A stretch of 44,209 nucleotides of DNA from a virus. Both the position numbers and the translations under genes were made by a program. This document shows positions 14,976 through 21,631 of this stretch, piece by piece. Every line of letters starts with the position of its first letter. Position 1 is the first letter of the stretch. The notes under the pieces are model-generated. The model did not search any database. It was not told the origin of the DNA and was given only the letters and a program-made list of their open reading frames with translations. The stretch lies in the IMG/VR virus record IMGVR_UViG_3300019458_000054, positions 1-44,209 of that record. The stretch is one strand, 5' to 3'.

Positions 14976-15023
14976 ATGGCAATTTTTAAATATGGCAATT
15001 TTTAAATATGGCAATTTTTAAAT
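14976..15023 (+). repeat. Triple 16-bp repeat carrying three start codons
   Basis: The unit ATGGCAATTTTTAAAT starts at 14976, 14992 and 15008 (the third copy diverges in its last base). Each begins with ATG and encodes MAIFK, but the first two frames stop after nine codons (MAIFKYGNF). Only the third opens the long gene. It could buffer or attenuate ribosome loading at the start of the operon. Confidence 0.75.
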
Positions 15024-15382
15024 GTAGTACCACCACTGAAAAACCTTTTAATAGAAAAGAAATTATAAGTGAGATTAAAGAAAGAGTATATGAAAAATAT
15101 CCTAATTATCATATTATAGACAATATTGAAGGTGAACCATGGGACTTATTAATTATCCGTTCAATAACTCGTGAAGTTAAGCAAATTATAGGTGCTTTTA
15201 ATCATGAGAAAGTATCTCAAGAACGTTTCCAACAAATCTATGCGATTGAAGTTTCTAATTTAAAGCCTTCAACAGATCTACTTTATTTAAAACAACTTCA
15301 AAGGATAAGTGATTGGATTACTTTGCCATATATTTACACTGACAACGCAGCTTCAATAATACGCAGATTAGAAGAAATATAG
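15008..15382 (+). CDS. Hypothetical protein, first of plus-strand operon
   Basis: A 124-residue protein, MAIFKCSTTTEKPFNRKEI..., mixed alpha/beta and soluble. Segments such as EIKERVYEKYPNYHIIDNIEG and DLLIIRSITREVKQIIGAF are visible. Start codon choice is set by the 16-bp repeat: only the third ATG gives the long frame. It is followed by the next gene after 11 bases with AGGAGAATATT as ribosome site. No family recognised. Confidence 0.6.
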   Translation: MAIFKCSTTTEKPFNRKEIISEIKERVYEKYPNYHIIDNIEGEPWDLLIIRSITREVKQIIGAFNHEKVSQERFQQIYAIEVSNLKPSTDLLYLKQLQRISDWITLPYIYTDNAASIIRRLEEI

Positions 15383-15393
15383 GAGAATATTAT

Positions 15394-15798
15394 ATGACTA
15401 AACTATTACCATTACTATACTTAACAGAGGAAGAACTGCAGAAGAAAATCGCGGAGTTTACAGAAAAAGAAAGACCAGCACGAACAAAATTCTTTGAAGA
15501 TATTACAGATGGCTTAATGAAAAGAGTGAAAAGAAGTAACGCAGATTACTGGAGACTAATAGAGGAAGAAGATAGTTCTTCGCGAGTATTAATTATAGGA
15601 GTAAAAGGATATTTACAAAAAGTATTTTTTCTCACCTATAGGGCCAATCCTGACAGAATGATGGAGATTGAAACTCCTTCTGGTTCAGAAATAACAGCAG
15701 ACACGGGAGAAACTGTCTTAAGTTGGATAGATAAACATTTACATCATATTGAAAATGGCACCTATGCAAAATATATAAATGAGGGATGGGGACTCTAA
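15394..15798 (+). CDS. Hypothetical protein
   Basis: A 134-residue soluble protein (MTKLLPLLYLTEEELQKKI...) with helical N-terminus and a beta-rich centre (SSRVLIIGVKGYLQKVFFLT). It has a good ribosome site (AGGAG, 8 bases upstream). It shows similar size and charge to its operon neighbours but no recognised motif. It ends one base before the next ATG, so the two are coupled. Confidence 0.6.
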   Translation: MTKLLPLLYLTEEELQKKIAEFTEKERPARTKFFEDITDGLMKRVKRSNADYWRLIEEEDSSSRVLIIGVKGYLQKVFFLTYRANPDRMMEIETPSGSEITADTGETVLSWIDKHLHHIENGTYAKYINEGWGL

Positions 15799-15799
15799 A

Positions 15800-16078
15800 A
15801 TGATACTAGATTCACCAATTAAATACGACACAGTAACAGAACTAGAGTTTTGTACATACTTAGATGATATCAAGGCTAGATTAAAAAAAGACGCACCTGA
15901 ATGGCATATTAATAAACATATAATCCCACCACTAACTATGTATCACTTATCTAGATGGGACTTTAGTAAAGGTAAAGATCAAACTTGGCCCATTAACATG
16001 GAAGGATTCATCTTTGCTTATGAAGAGACCGACAAATACTACCTACTTAATAAATATCCTATTACAGAAAAGGAATAA
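15800..16078 (+). CDS. Hypothetical protein
   Basis: A 92-residue protein starting MILDSPIKYDTVTELEF. I chose the ATG at 15800 because GGGATGGGGA lies about 8 bases upstream and it follows the previous stop by one base; a start at 15779 would overlap it. Acidic, with aromatic clusters (PPLTMYHLSRWDF). No domain recognised. Confidence 0.55.
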   Translation: MILDSPIKYDTVTELEFCTYLDDIKARLKKDAPEWHINKHIIPPLTMYHLSRWDFSKGKDQTWPINMEGFIFAYEETDKYYLLNKYPITEKE

Positions 16079-16081
16079 GAA

Positions 16082-16222
16082 ATGAAAGAAATAATAAGTT
16101 TAGGTTTACTTTTGGGAATCTGCTTAGGTACACACATATTAGCAAGCTACCTTAAAGATATTAAAACCGAACTACACGATCTTAATACAGTTCTAGTAAC
16201 AATTATGGAATTTGAAGATTAA
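16082..16222 (+). CDS. Small membrane peptide (46 aa)
   Basis: A short gene, MKEIISLGLLLGICLGTHIL..., with one transmembrane helix followed by an acidic helix (KDIKTELHDLNTVL). AAAAGGAATAAGAA precedes the ATG as ribosome site, and the gene fits the operon spacing. Function unknown; a membrane-associated accessory or holin-like role is possible. Confidence 0.55.
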   Translation: MKEIISLGLLLGICLGTHILASYLKDIKTELHDLNTVLVTIMEFED

Positions 16223-16271
16223 TAAGGAATAAAATACTTTAAAGAAACAATATCTCAAGAAAGAAATAATC

Positions 16272-16742
16272 ATGACAGATCAACTAACATTAGCACTAAT
16301 CCTATTTGGAATGTTCCCACTAGCATGCTTTATTGGGATAGCTTGTCTAATTCTTAGCTGCCCAGATAAAATTATGAAATATCTAAATGACAAAATTGTT
16401 GTACATAAAGAATCAATCGATTTCGTGCATAAATACTTAGAACAAATATTTACGCCACTTCATAATATGAAAGTTAACTTAGAGTCCATAGCAACATATG
16501 CAAGAGAAGCTAATGAATTAGTCCATGAAGTTAAAGCAGAAGTTAAAAAAGAAACCATTAAATCATTCAAAACACATAATAAAAAAAGAATGCGCAGAAC
16601 AATAACTATAAAAGATCTTCAAGAAATAAGAGAAAGAGTAACTGCGGGACAAACCCATCCTTTCATTTATAATGATATGGGGATTAGCAGAGCAACGTAT
16701 TACAGATATATAAAGATACATAAAATATCTCAGAATACGTAA
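16272..16742 (+). CDS. Membrane-anchored helix-turn-helix protein
   Basis: 156 residues in three parts: a transmembrane segment at about 6-29 (LALILFGMFPLACFIGIACL), a helical linker (30-105) that could form a coiled coil, and a C-terminal DNA-binding-like part at about 110-152. The last contains IKDLQEIRERVTAG and GISRATYYRYIKIHKIS, the form of recombinase/transposase-type helix-turn-helix domains. A membrane anchor joined to a DNA-binding domain suggests tethering of DNA or a membrane-bound regulator. Neither is demonstrated. It ends the first part of the plus operon. Confidence 0.6.
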   Translation: MTDQLTLALILFGMFPLACFIGIACLILSCPDKIMKYLNDKIVVHKESIDFVHKYLEQIFTPLHNMKVNLESIATYAREANELVHEVKAEVKKETIKSFKTHNKKRMRRTITIKDLQEIRERVTAGQTHPFIYNDMGISRATYYRYIKIHKISQNT

Positions 16743-16917
16743 TGGAAAACCTTTTGGGAATAACCACCACTACTAAATTATTTATATCTGGCATAAGGCA
16801 TCGGCATTTTAACGCGCTTACGTATAGGACCCCCCTTTTTCCTTACCTGATACGGAGTATTCCATGGTTGATTGAATGAAGGAAGCTTAGACCGATAAAT
16901 GTAACATAATTTATTAA
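16743..16917. other. Short intergenic region, no convincing gene
   Basis: A minus-strand open stretch ending at 16778-16780 reads like protein (NQPWNTPYQVRKKGGPIRKR) but lacks an ATG, GTG or TTG start upstream of the conserved-looking part. It may be a gene remnant from the neighbouring HTH gene's region, or a gene with an unusual start. Confidence 0.35.
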
Positions 16918-17277
16918 CTAATCACCAACCACATACCTAAAAAAATGTCCATCTATCATATAATAAGGATTACATACTTTTGTGATATTTAGACGTTTAA
17001 AAGCACCACAAATACCACCTATACTTACATTAAATAATGCAGCACGATCTTTCAAAATTAAAGTTGGTTGATCCTTAACATTGGATTTAAGCGCTTCCAT
17101 ATCAATTTTAGTACACACTCTTGAACGCTTAATAACTTCAATTATAGGGCTACGTACCCACCGCCTAAGAGTGGCAATATTTAAATTAAAATGTTTAGCA
17201 GTTTTAGTTATACTTAAATTGTGCTTTTCTCTATATTTTAAAACTTTAAATCTAAATGATTGAGAATAAACCGTCAT
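16918..17277 (-). CDS. IS630-type transposase N-terminal HTH protein
   Basis: A 119-residue protein from the ATG at 17277 (MTVYSQSFRFKVLKYREKHN), chosen because AGGAT lies just upstream. It matches the N-terminal DNA-binding part of IS630-family transposases: a first helix-turn-helix (SITKTAKHFNLNIATLRRWV) and a second (LILKDRAALFNVSIGGICGA). The DDE catalytic domain is absent, and no inverted repeats flank the gene. It is the only minus-strand gene inside the plus operon and has an 11-bp inverted repeat in its promoter region. It may be a domesticated regulator that controls its own and neighbouring promoters, or simply an IS remnant. Confidence 0.65.
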   Translation of the reverse strand: MTVYSQSFRFKVLKYREKHNLSITKTAKHFNLNIATLRRWVRSPIIEVIKRSRVCTKIDMEALKSNVKDQPTLILKDRAALFNVSIGGICGAFKRLNITKVCNPYYMIDGHFFRYVVGD

Positions 17278-17302
17278 TAAATATCCTACTATAATAAATT
17301 GA

Positions 17303-17349
17303 TATTGTGATAGCTTACACAGATTCCCATTTGATAAACTATCACAATA
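17303..17349. promoter_or_regulatory. Long inverted repeat between divergent genes, operator candidate
   Basis: TATTGTGATAG (17303-17313) and CTATCACAATA (17339-17349) form a perfect 11-bp inverted repeat with a 25-base spacer. It lies between the HTH gene (start 17277, minus) and the plus gene starting at 17447. A matching 10-bp half-site, CTATCACAAT, lies at 21222-21231 upstream of the outer-membrane protein gene. It is suited to binding a dimeric HTH protein. Confidence 0.55.
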
Positions 17350-17446
17350 AGTAAAATTAACATGATTTTTCACCATTTACAACAGATAAAAAATAATTCA
17401 TGTTGCTGTTATGAAGAAACTGATATTTATAGAGGAAAGCACGATT

Positions 17447-17767
17447 ATGTATAAACTAATATGGAAATTACCTAAAACTATAGAGGCTCTAACCAACTGG
17501 AGAGTTAATCATCTTCATATTAAATGTAATATTGAATATTATGAAATAGAAAAAAAGATAGAGTCATTCAATAAAGCATTTTCTAATTTTCCTAAAATTT
17601 CCACTTTTGAAGAAGTAAAGGTTTTTACTGAGATAATTTTTAAAATAATAAAAGATACTACAGAAGAATTAAAAGAAGATAGAGAAAATAAAATAGACAT
17701 ACTCAAACAAGATATCAAAAACCTTACTATTGAATTCCAAGAAATTACCAGTGATAAAAATTTATAA
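17447..17767 (+). CDS. Hypothetical helical protein
   Basis: A 106-residue protein from the ATG at 17447 (MYKLIWKLPKTIEALTNW), preferred over 17411 because GAGGAAAG lies 8 bases upstream. It is largely alpha-helical and highly charged, ending in ILKQDIKNLTIEFQEITSD. It is the first plus gene after the operator-like inverted repeat. No family recognised. Confidence 0.55.
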   Translation: MYKLIWKLPKTIEALTNWRVNHLHIKCNIEYYEIEKKIESFNKAFSNFPKISTFEEVKVFTEIIFKIIKDTTEELKEDRENKIDILKQDIKNLTIEFQEITSDKNL

Positions 17768-17785
17768 CAATTAGGAGATAATTTT

Positions 17786-17980
17786 ATGAAGAACTTTAAA
17801 GCAGGAACTGTAAATCTTATTAGAGAAATATATATCAACAGTGATAAACATCCCCATGTAAAAATTATTAATAACTTGTTATATAGAAAACCCAAAAAAA
17901 ATACCTTTTTTAAAATTATCGTAAATAGTTTGTATGCACTAAATAAAAAAATCAAAAAAGAATTAAAAGGAATACATTAA
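17786..17980 (+). CDS. Small basic hypothetical protein
   Basis: 64 residues, very basic (MKNFKAGTVNLIREIYIN... KKIKKELKGIH), with TAGGAGATAATTTT as ribosome site. Its stop codon shares a base with the start of the next gene (TAATG). It could bind nucleic acid or a membrane surface. No motif. Confidence 0.5.
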   Translation: MKNFKAGTVNLIREIYINSDKHPHVKIINNLLYRKPKKNTFFKIIVNSLYALNKKIKKELKGIH

Positions 17981-18096
17981 TGGAAGATAAATATTTAATA
18001 CTTTTAGAAAGTATACACTATTCCCTGATGAGTATACATGTAACAATGGCAATTCTAATGACAACCAACATAATCATAAAAATAATAAAAAGGTAA
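17980..18096 (+). CDS. Small membrane peptide (38 aa)
   Basis: MEDKYLILLESIHYSLMSI... with one hydrophobic helix and a basic end (IIIKIIKR). It starts on the last base of the preceding stop (TAATG) and is preceded by AAAAGGAATACATT. It ends three bases before the ERF gene, so it sits in the same transcript. Confidence 0.5.
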   Translation: MEDKYLILLESIHYSLMSIHVTMAILMTTNIIIKIIKR

Positions 18097-18099
18097 CAC

Positions 18100-18768
18100 A
18101 TGGATAACCCTACCCACAGCTATATACCTACATTCAACATGAGCGAAAAAATTGATGAATTAACCAAAGCATTAAGCCTTGCACAAGGCGTACTAGAAAA
18201 CGTACAAAAAGATAGTAAAGGATATGGATATACATATTCATCGTTAGCTAGCTGTCTTGATACAATCAAACAACCACTATTAGACAATGGTTTAGCTATT
18301 ACCCAAGTAATGGGAAATCACAATAAGGAACTAACTTTAGTAACCTATCTAATGCACATTAGTGGACAATGGATAAAATCTACAATTCCGATATTAACAC
18401 CACCACCAGAAAAAAATAATAACAACAATAACAAATATGCTAAAAGTCCGATGCAAGAGCTAGGTTCTTCAATTAGCTATGCTAGACGCTATGCCCTAAC
18501 AGCTATTATAGGACTAGCCCAAGCAGATGATGATGGCACTAATAAGGATAATAAAACACCACCACCAAAAAATCCCATAGAAGATCGCTCAAACTTGGTA
18601 AGTCAAATTACTCATCTCTGTGAAGAACAAGGAATAATTACCAAAGCATTTGGTGATTTCCATAAACTACGGGAGAAAAATACGATAGAACTTAGTAAAG
18701 TTGTAGAAAACTTTGAAGCTTTAGCTATGGAATATATGACTTTCAGTAAAGGTGATGATGATGAGTAA
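18100..18768 (+). CDS. ERF-family single-strand annealing protein
   Basis: A 222-residue recombinase of the ERF superfamily (P22 Erf type). It anneals complementary single strands during phage recombination and genome circularisation or replication. The core shows ALSLAQGVLENVQKDSKGYG, a SSLASCLDTIKQPLLDNGLA block and the signature LGSSISYARRYALTAIIGL followed by AQADDDG. An Asn-rich insert lies near residues 104-112. It ends in an acidic region overlapping the next gene by 8 bases. The VRR-NUC nuclease at 23407 is a natural partner. Confidence in the family is high; the role is from family knowledge. Confidence 0.88.
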   Translation: MDNPTHSYIPTFNMSEKIDELTKALSLAQGVLENVQKDSKGYGYTYSSLASCLDTIKQPLLDNGLAITQVMGNHNKELTLVTYLMHISGQWIKSTIPILTPPPEKNNNNNNKYAKSPMQELGSSISYARRYALTAIIGLAQADDDGTNKDNKTPPPKNPIEDRSNLVSQITHLCEEQGIITKAFGDFHKLREKNTIELSKVVENFEALAMEYMTFSKGDDDE

Positions 18769-18967
18769 ACCTACCCGAATACGCAAAAAGTTTACGCCAA
18801 CTCATAATGTTTATGGAATTAAATGCAAAATAGGACACGGTTGTTCCTTATACACTGAAGAAGATTTAATTATTCCGCAGGAAAAATATCCAGAGCTTGC
18901 TAAAGACGAATCTCCATACGCCAAATCTTCTTTCTTTAAAAGACTTTGGAGAAAATTCTGGGGATAA
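18761..18967 (+). CDS. Small basic hypothetical protein
   Basis: A 68-residue protein beginning MSKPTRIRKKFTPTHNVYG and ending KRLWRKFWG. The ATG at 18761 is the last of a run of in-frame starts (GTGATGATGATG) and has AAAGGTG six bases before it. The N-terminus includes CKIGHGC, one Cys pair only. It overlaps the ERF gene by 8 bases. No function recognised. Confidence 0.5.
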   Translation: MSKPTRIRKKFTPTHNVYGIKCKIGHGCSLYTEEDLIIPQEKYPELAKDESPYAKSSFFKRLWRKFWG

Positions 18968-19003
18968 CAATCATCCATCATGGTTTTAAAAAAAGGAATA
19001 ATA

Positions 19004-19402
19004 ATGGCTTTCAATATTGATTATCAAACATTAATAATATTAAAAAAACAAATTCAAAAAATTCAATTTTATGAAAAGAAAACACGTATTCATGAAATTC
19101 TTCATGATCTTAATGAAGAATTGGAAAAAGAACTAACCCCATTTGGCAAAATATTACTAAAGAAGGTTGACGAATTAGAGCTTTCTGTTCGTTCTGCGAA
19201 TTGCTTGAAGAATGAAAATATTTATTTCATAGGTGAGTTGTTGCAACGTTCTGAATATGAAATGTTGCTTATGCCGAATTTTGGTCGTAAGTCCTTAAAT
19301 GAAATTAAAGAAGTGCTTTCAACGATGGGGCTTGCATTTGGTATGAACTTATTGAATCCATATTCCCCATTCTTTACAAAAGAGGAGCAATTAATAAAAT
19401 GA
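19004..19402 (+). CDS. Free-standing RNA polymerase alpha C-terminal domain-like protein
   Basis: A 132-residue protein with a full alpha-CTD at about residues 51-117, after a helical N-terminal 50 residues not found in RNA polymerase alpha. The residues aligned with the E. coli DNA-binding (265) determinant are all present without gaps: R63, N66, C67, N92, G94, K96, S97 and E100 (E. coli number minus 202). The sigma-contacting VDELEL segment is also kept. The alpha-NTD needed for polymerase assembly is missing. Core wording ([20 protein letters not shown]) looks alphaproteobacterial. ATG 19004 has AAGGAAT upstream; an ATG at 18980 is also in frame. It probably competes with or bridges host polymerase at promoters. 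It overlaps the next gene by ATGA. Confidence 0.88.
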   Translation: MAFNIDYQTLIILKKQIQKIQFYEKKTRIHEILHDLNEELEKELTPFGKILLKKVDELELSVRSANCLKNENIYFIGELLQRSEYEMLLMPNFGRKSLNEIKEVLSTMGLAFGMNLLNPYSPFFTKEEQLIK

Positions 19403-19620
19403 AAATCATACTAGAATTTGACGAAACTCAAAGATCAGAAGGAGTATTAGCAACTCATGCTATAGATCTAGCAAGTTGTATTACCGATATACAATTATAC
19501 TTTCGTAACGCAATCAAATATGAAAATTTGGAAGGTGAAACTTTAGAAATCTATGAAAAGATTTATAGTAGTATTAATGATATTATCAATGATCTACCTG
19601 TAAAGGAGTTTTTAGAATGA
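19399..19620 (+). CDS. Small acidic hypothetical protein
   Basis: A 73-residue protein starting [20 protein letters not shown] with a beta strand followed by helices. It resembles in layout a widespread class of small phage proteins with an N-terminal (M)KI-L-FD strand and a 'DLxxxLxDIxxYLRxxIKY'-like helix. It starts inside the alpha-CTD stop (ATGA overlap) and ends in an ATGA overlap with the next gene, so all three are coupled. Function unknown. Confidence 0.6.
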   Translation: MKIILEFDETQRSEGVLATHAIDLASCITDIQLYFRNAIKYENLEGETLEIYEKIYSSINDIINDLPVKEFLE

Positions 19621-20126
19621 GCCTTGCAGGAGCATTTTTTATAGGTATAGGAACATTAGGTTTAATAGGATGCTTTAAAAGATATACTGATAAAAAATTT
19701 GATGAACAAAATAAGATTGAGAATAAGATACTTTTACATTTTGAGCCCCCCGCAAAATTTGATATCTCTACTTCTATAAATAGTATTCCAATAAGAGTTA
19801 GTGTATCTGTTCATAATTGTTCCAATCAAATTATTGATTATGAAATAATAGCAAATGAAAATTATTTCAAACTCAATGGGGTGAGTGAATCTTCAGAATT
19901 TATATTTGATAGAACTCAGAATTATATTGGGCCTTATAGCCTTTCCCAGATTAATATGCCTTTAAGATCTTTTGACCCTAAAGAAAAAAACTTAACTTTG
20001 GATATAAAAGTTTCAATAAAATATAGAGCACGCATTAATAAGGAAGAAGAATTTGCAAAAGAACAATTTTTTAAAGTTGTATATGAGAATAAAAATAACA
20101 TCTTTGAACTTAAAAAACTTTCGTAA
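19617..20126 (+). CDS. Membrane-anchored or lipoprotein-like protein
   Basis: A 169-residue protein with a hydrophobic N-terminus ([20 protein letters not shown]), then a charged linker and a beta-rich domain (residues 45-165, for example IPIRVSVSVHNCSNQIIDYE). LIGC could be a lipobox, but no positive charge precedes the hydrophobic stretch. A plain membrane anchor is equally possible. The beta domain would be outside the cytoplasm in either case. It is coupled to the previous gene by ATGA. It may be an accessory envelope protein; function unknown. Confidence 0.55.
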   Translation: MSLAGAFFIGIGTLGLIGCFKRYTDKKFDEQNKIENKILLHFEPPAKFDISTSINSIPIRVSVSVHNCSNQIIDYEIIANENYFKLNGVSESSEFIFDRTQNYIGPYSLSQINMPLRSFDPKEKNLTLDIKVSIKYRARINKEEEFAKEQFFKVVYENKNNIFELKKLS

Positions 20127-20147
20127 ATTCTAATTATTGGGGGATCT

Positions 20148-20504
20148 GTGGCAATTGCAGAATGGTATAAAACTATGAATTTTATAAGTCCGCTTTTATA
20201 TGGTGTAGGTGCAATTATATTCACTTTATATATACAAAAATTAATAGGTATTTCAAAATCTGATCGTTCAAAAATTCAATTACTTAAGCAGTTAGGTGAA
20301 TTATATGAAATATCAATTGGTCAACAAATGCCTAATAGAGAGCAATTATGGAGAGAAGCTATAGATTATATTAATTCTTCTTTGTGTTCTGAAATGGAAA
20401 AAGAAAAGCTAATAAAACATATAGGACGTATTAGTAATTCATTGGCTGCCCAAAATCTTCCATTAATAATTGCAGATGTAACAAGATTAATAAAAAATCA
20501 TTAA
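20148..20504 (+). CDS. Membrane protein with cytoplasmic helical domain
   Basis: A 118-residue protein with a GTG start (20148), preceded by TTGGGGGATCT. Residues 10-31 form one transmembrane helix (MNFISPLLYGVGAIIFTLYI), followed by a helical soluble part (RSKIQLLKQLGELYEISIG onward). An ATG at 20175 is an alternative start. It ends nine bases before the stop codon of the convergent outer-membrane protein gene. No family recognised. Confidence 0.55.
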   Translation: MAIAEWYKTMNFISPLLYGVGAIIFTLYIQKLIGISKSDRSKIQLLKQLGELYEISIGQQMPNREQLWREAIDYINSSLCSEMEKEKLIKHIGRISNSLAAQNLPLIIADVTRLIKNH

Positions 20505-20513
20505 GGCATTAAA

Positions 20514-21185
20514 TTAGAATCTATATCCTATACTACCTGTAAAACGATGTTGACCAGCATCAATCTTTACGGTTGAACTTATAGGCATATCACTGCGTAA
20601 TCTAATCTTAGGACCATTAACATAAGCATATTCACCACGTAAAAATATAACCTCATTTAAATGATTTTCTACACCTAATGCATAAGCAAAATGTAACTGG
20701 GTTGCACTTACATGAGTATTGTCATAATTAATTAGAGGGTTAGCCTTTATAGTTTTAAGCTGCCATTTGCTATATTCAGTACCCATACCTACATATAACA
20801 TCATATCTTCGCACAAGAAATAACCTATGCGCACCTTACCACCAGCATTAAAAGTATTAGTAAACTTTTGAGATTCTTCCTTAGTTTTTGTAAGAATCAT
20901 ATTATTCTGATTACAATTGCAGTAAGCTTCAATACCAACATAATAAGCATTTATTATGCTGCCATAACCACCATACCATCCTACTAAAAGTGTATGAGCT
21001 CCTAAATTGCCCCTAGCTTTAAATTTTTCATCACTACCCTTATTAACACCAGGAAAAATACTAACTGAATTTTTAGCCGCAACAAGCGCATTAAGTCCAA
21101 CTTGCTTACCTAGATAAAAACCACTAAAAGGTGAATCAGTTGCAAAAATATAATTTACAAATACTAAAGCAAAGAAAATTTTCAT
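20514..21185 (-). CDS. Outer-membrane beta-barrel protein
   Basis: A 223-residue protein with a signal peptide (residues 1-15, cleavage probably after NYIFA), mature start TDSPFSGFYLGKQVGLNAL, alternating amphipathic strands and a C-terminal GSIGYRF ending in Phe, the usual barrel-assembly signal. It resembles the small 8-strand OmpA-like/porin proteins of intracellular alphaproteobacteria. It is a lone minus gene convergent with the plus operon and is not part of the structural operon, so it is probably an accessory 'moron' gene. It may alter the host surface, for example blocking superinfection; that is inference. The upstream region has an operator-like half-site at 21222-21231. Confidence 0.75.
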   Translation of the reverse strand: MKIFFALVFVNYIFATDSPFSGFYLGKQVGLNALVAAKNSVSIFPGVNKGSDEKFKARGNLGAHTLLVGWYGGYGSIINAYYVGIEAYCNCNQNNMILTKTKEESQKFTNTFNAGGKVRIGYFLCEDMMLYVGMGTEYSKWQLKTIKANPLINYDNTHVSATQLHFAYALGVENHLNEVIFLRGEYAYVNGPKIRLRSDMPISSTVKIDAGQHRFTGSIGYRF

Positions 21186-21253
21186 AATCTATTCCAATTT
21201 CTAAGCACTCCACTTACCATGCTATCACAATTTTTTGCAAAGTGCGTTAATTT

Positions 21254-21300
21254 AAAAGTTAAAACTTCACTCGGTTTTTAGGATACAAGTTTTAACTTTT
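21254..21300. terminator. 14-bp inverted repeat, terminator-like
   Basis: AAAAGTTAAAACTT (21254-21267) and AAGTTTTAACTTTT (21287-21300) pair perfectly, with a 19-base loop. The 3' arm runs into TTTTTT on the plus strand and the complement does the same on the minus strand, so it could stop transcription either way. It would insulate the outer-membrane protein gene from the replication operon. The stem is AT-rich and therefore weak for its length. Confidence 0.45.
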
Positions 21301-21371
21301 TTCTGGTTGACTAAATAGAATTTTCTAGATGGCTTGACTCAAATACCTATACTTTGCTATAAAAGTAATTG

Positions 21372-21403
21372 CGAAGTATGGTTTATTTATAATGCATACT
21401 TCG
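21372..21403. repeat. 9-bp inverted repeat
   Basis: CGAAGTATG (21372-21380) pairs with CATACTTCG (21395-21403) around a 14-base AT-rich spacer. No T-run follows, so an operator or structured RNA is more likely than a terminator. Confidence 0.45.
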
Positions 21404-21464
21404 ATTATAAGGGCGTTAGATTCCGGCTTTTACAGCTGATTTAAGGGCCCACTAAGCTTACAGG

Positions 21465-21507
21465 CCCCTTTCGAGCTCTTGTTGTTGTGAACCAAGTTCG
21501 AAAGGGG
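21465..21507. repeat. 10-bp inverted repeat downstream of the replication module
   Basis: CCCCTTTCGA (21465-21474) and TCGAAAGGGG (21498-21507) form a GC-rich stem around 23 bases. On the minus strand it lies about 125 bases past the end of the DnaA-like gene. No U-tract follows, so if it is a terminator it is not a classic one. Confidence 0.45.
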
Positions 21508-21631
21508 ATTAAGTTGTTCGGAAATTCCGACATACTGGCAGAAATCCTAGATCATCTTTGTAAACCTATTTTTTAAGTACTTGTGGTGGTTTTTATGTGG
21601 TCTCTGGTATATCCCTAGCCGACATGGGTAT

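Larger units (their letters stand above)
21186..21631. other. 446-base non-coding region with several strong hairpins
   Basis: There is no supported gene. It carries at least three long inverted repeats (listed separately), the palindrome CGGAA-A-TTCCG at 21519-21529, and a GGGCC/GGCCC pair near 21446-21466. It separates the outer-membrane protein gene from the replication module and coincides with the edge of the GC-rich segment. It could hold terminators, a small RNA or a recombination boundary. Confidence 0.55.

Noticed and set aside
16918-17277. Complete IS630 insertion sequence
   Set aside because: Only the HTH part of the transposase is present, and no terminal inverted repeats or target duplication were found around it.
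17539-17955. Minus-strand hydrophobic frame (138 codons)
   Set aside because: It is antisense to two plus genes with good ribosome sites; the hydrophobic, Leu/Phe-rich product is what AT-rich Lys/Glu codons give in reverse.
18026-18050. CTGATGAG resembling the start of a hammerhead ribozyme core
   Set aside because: The required GAAA box and stem arrangement do not follow; the bases are explained by the 38-residue gene.
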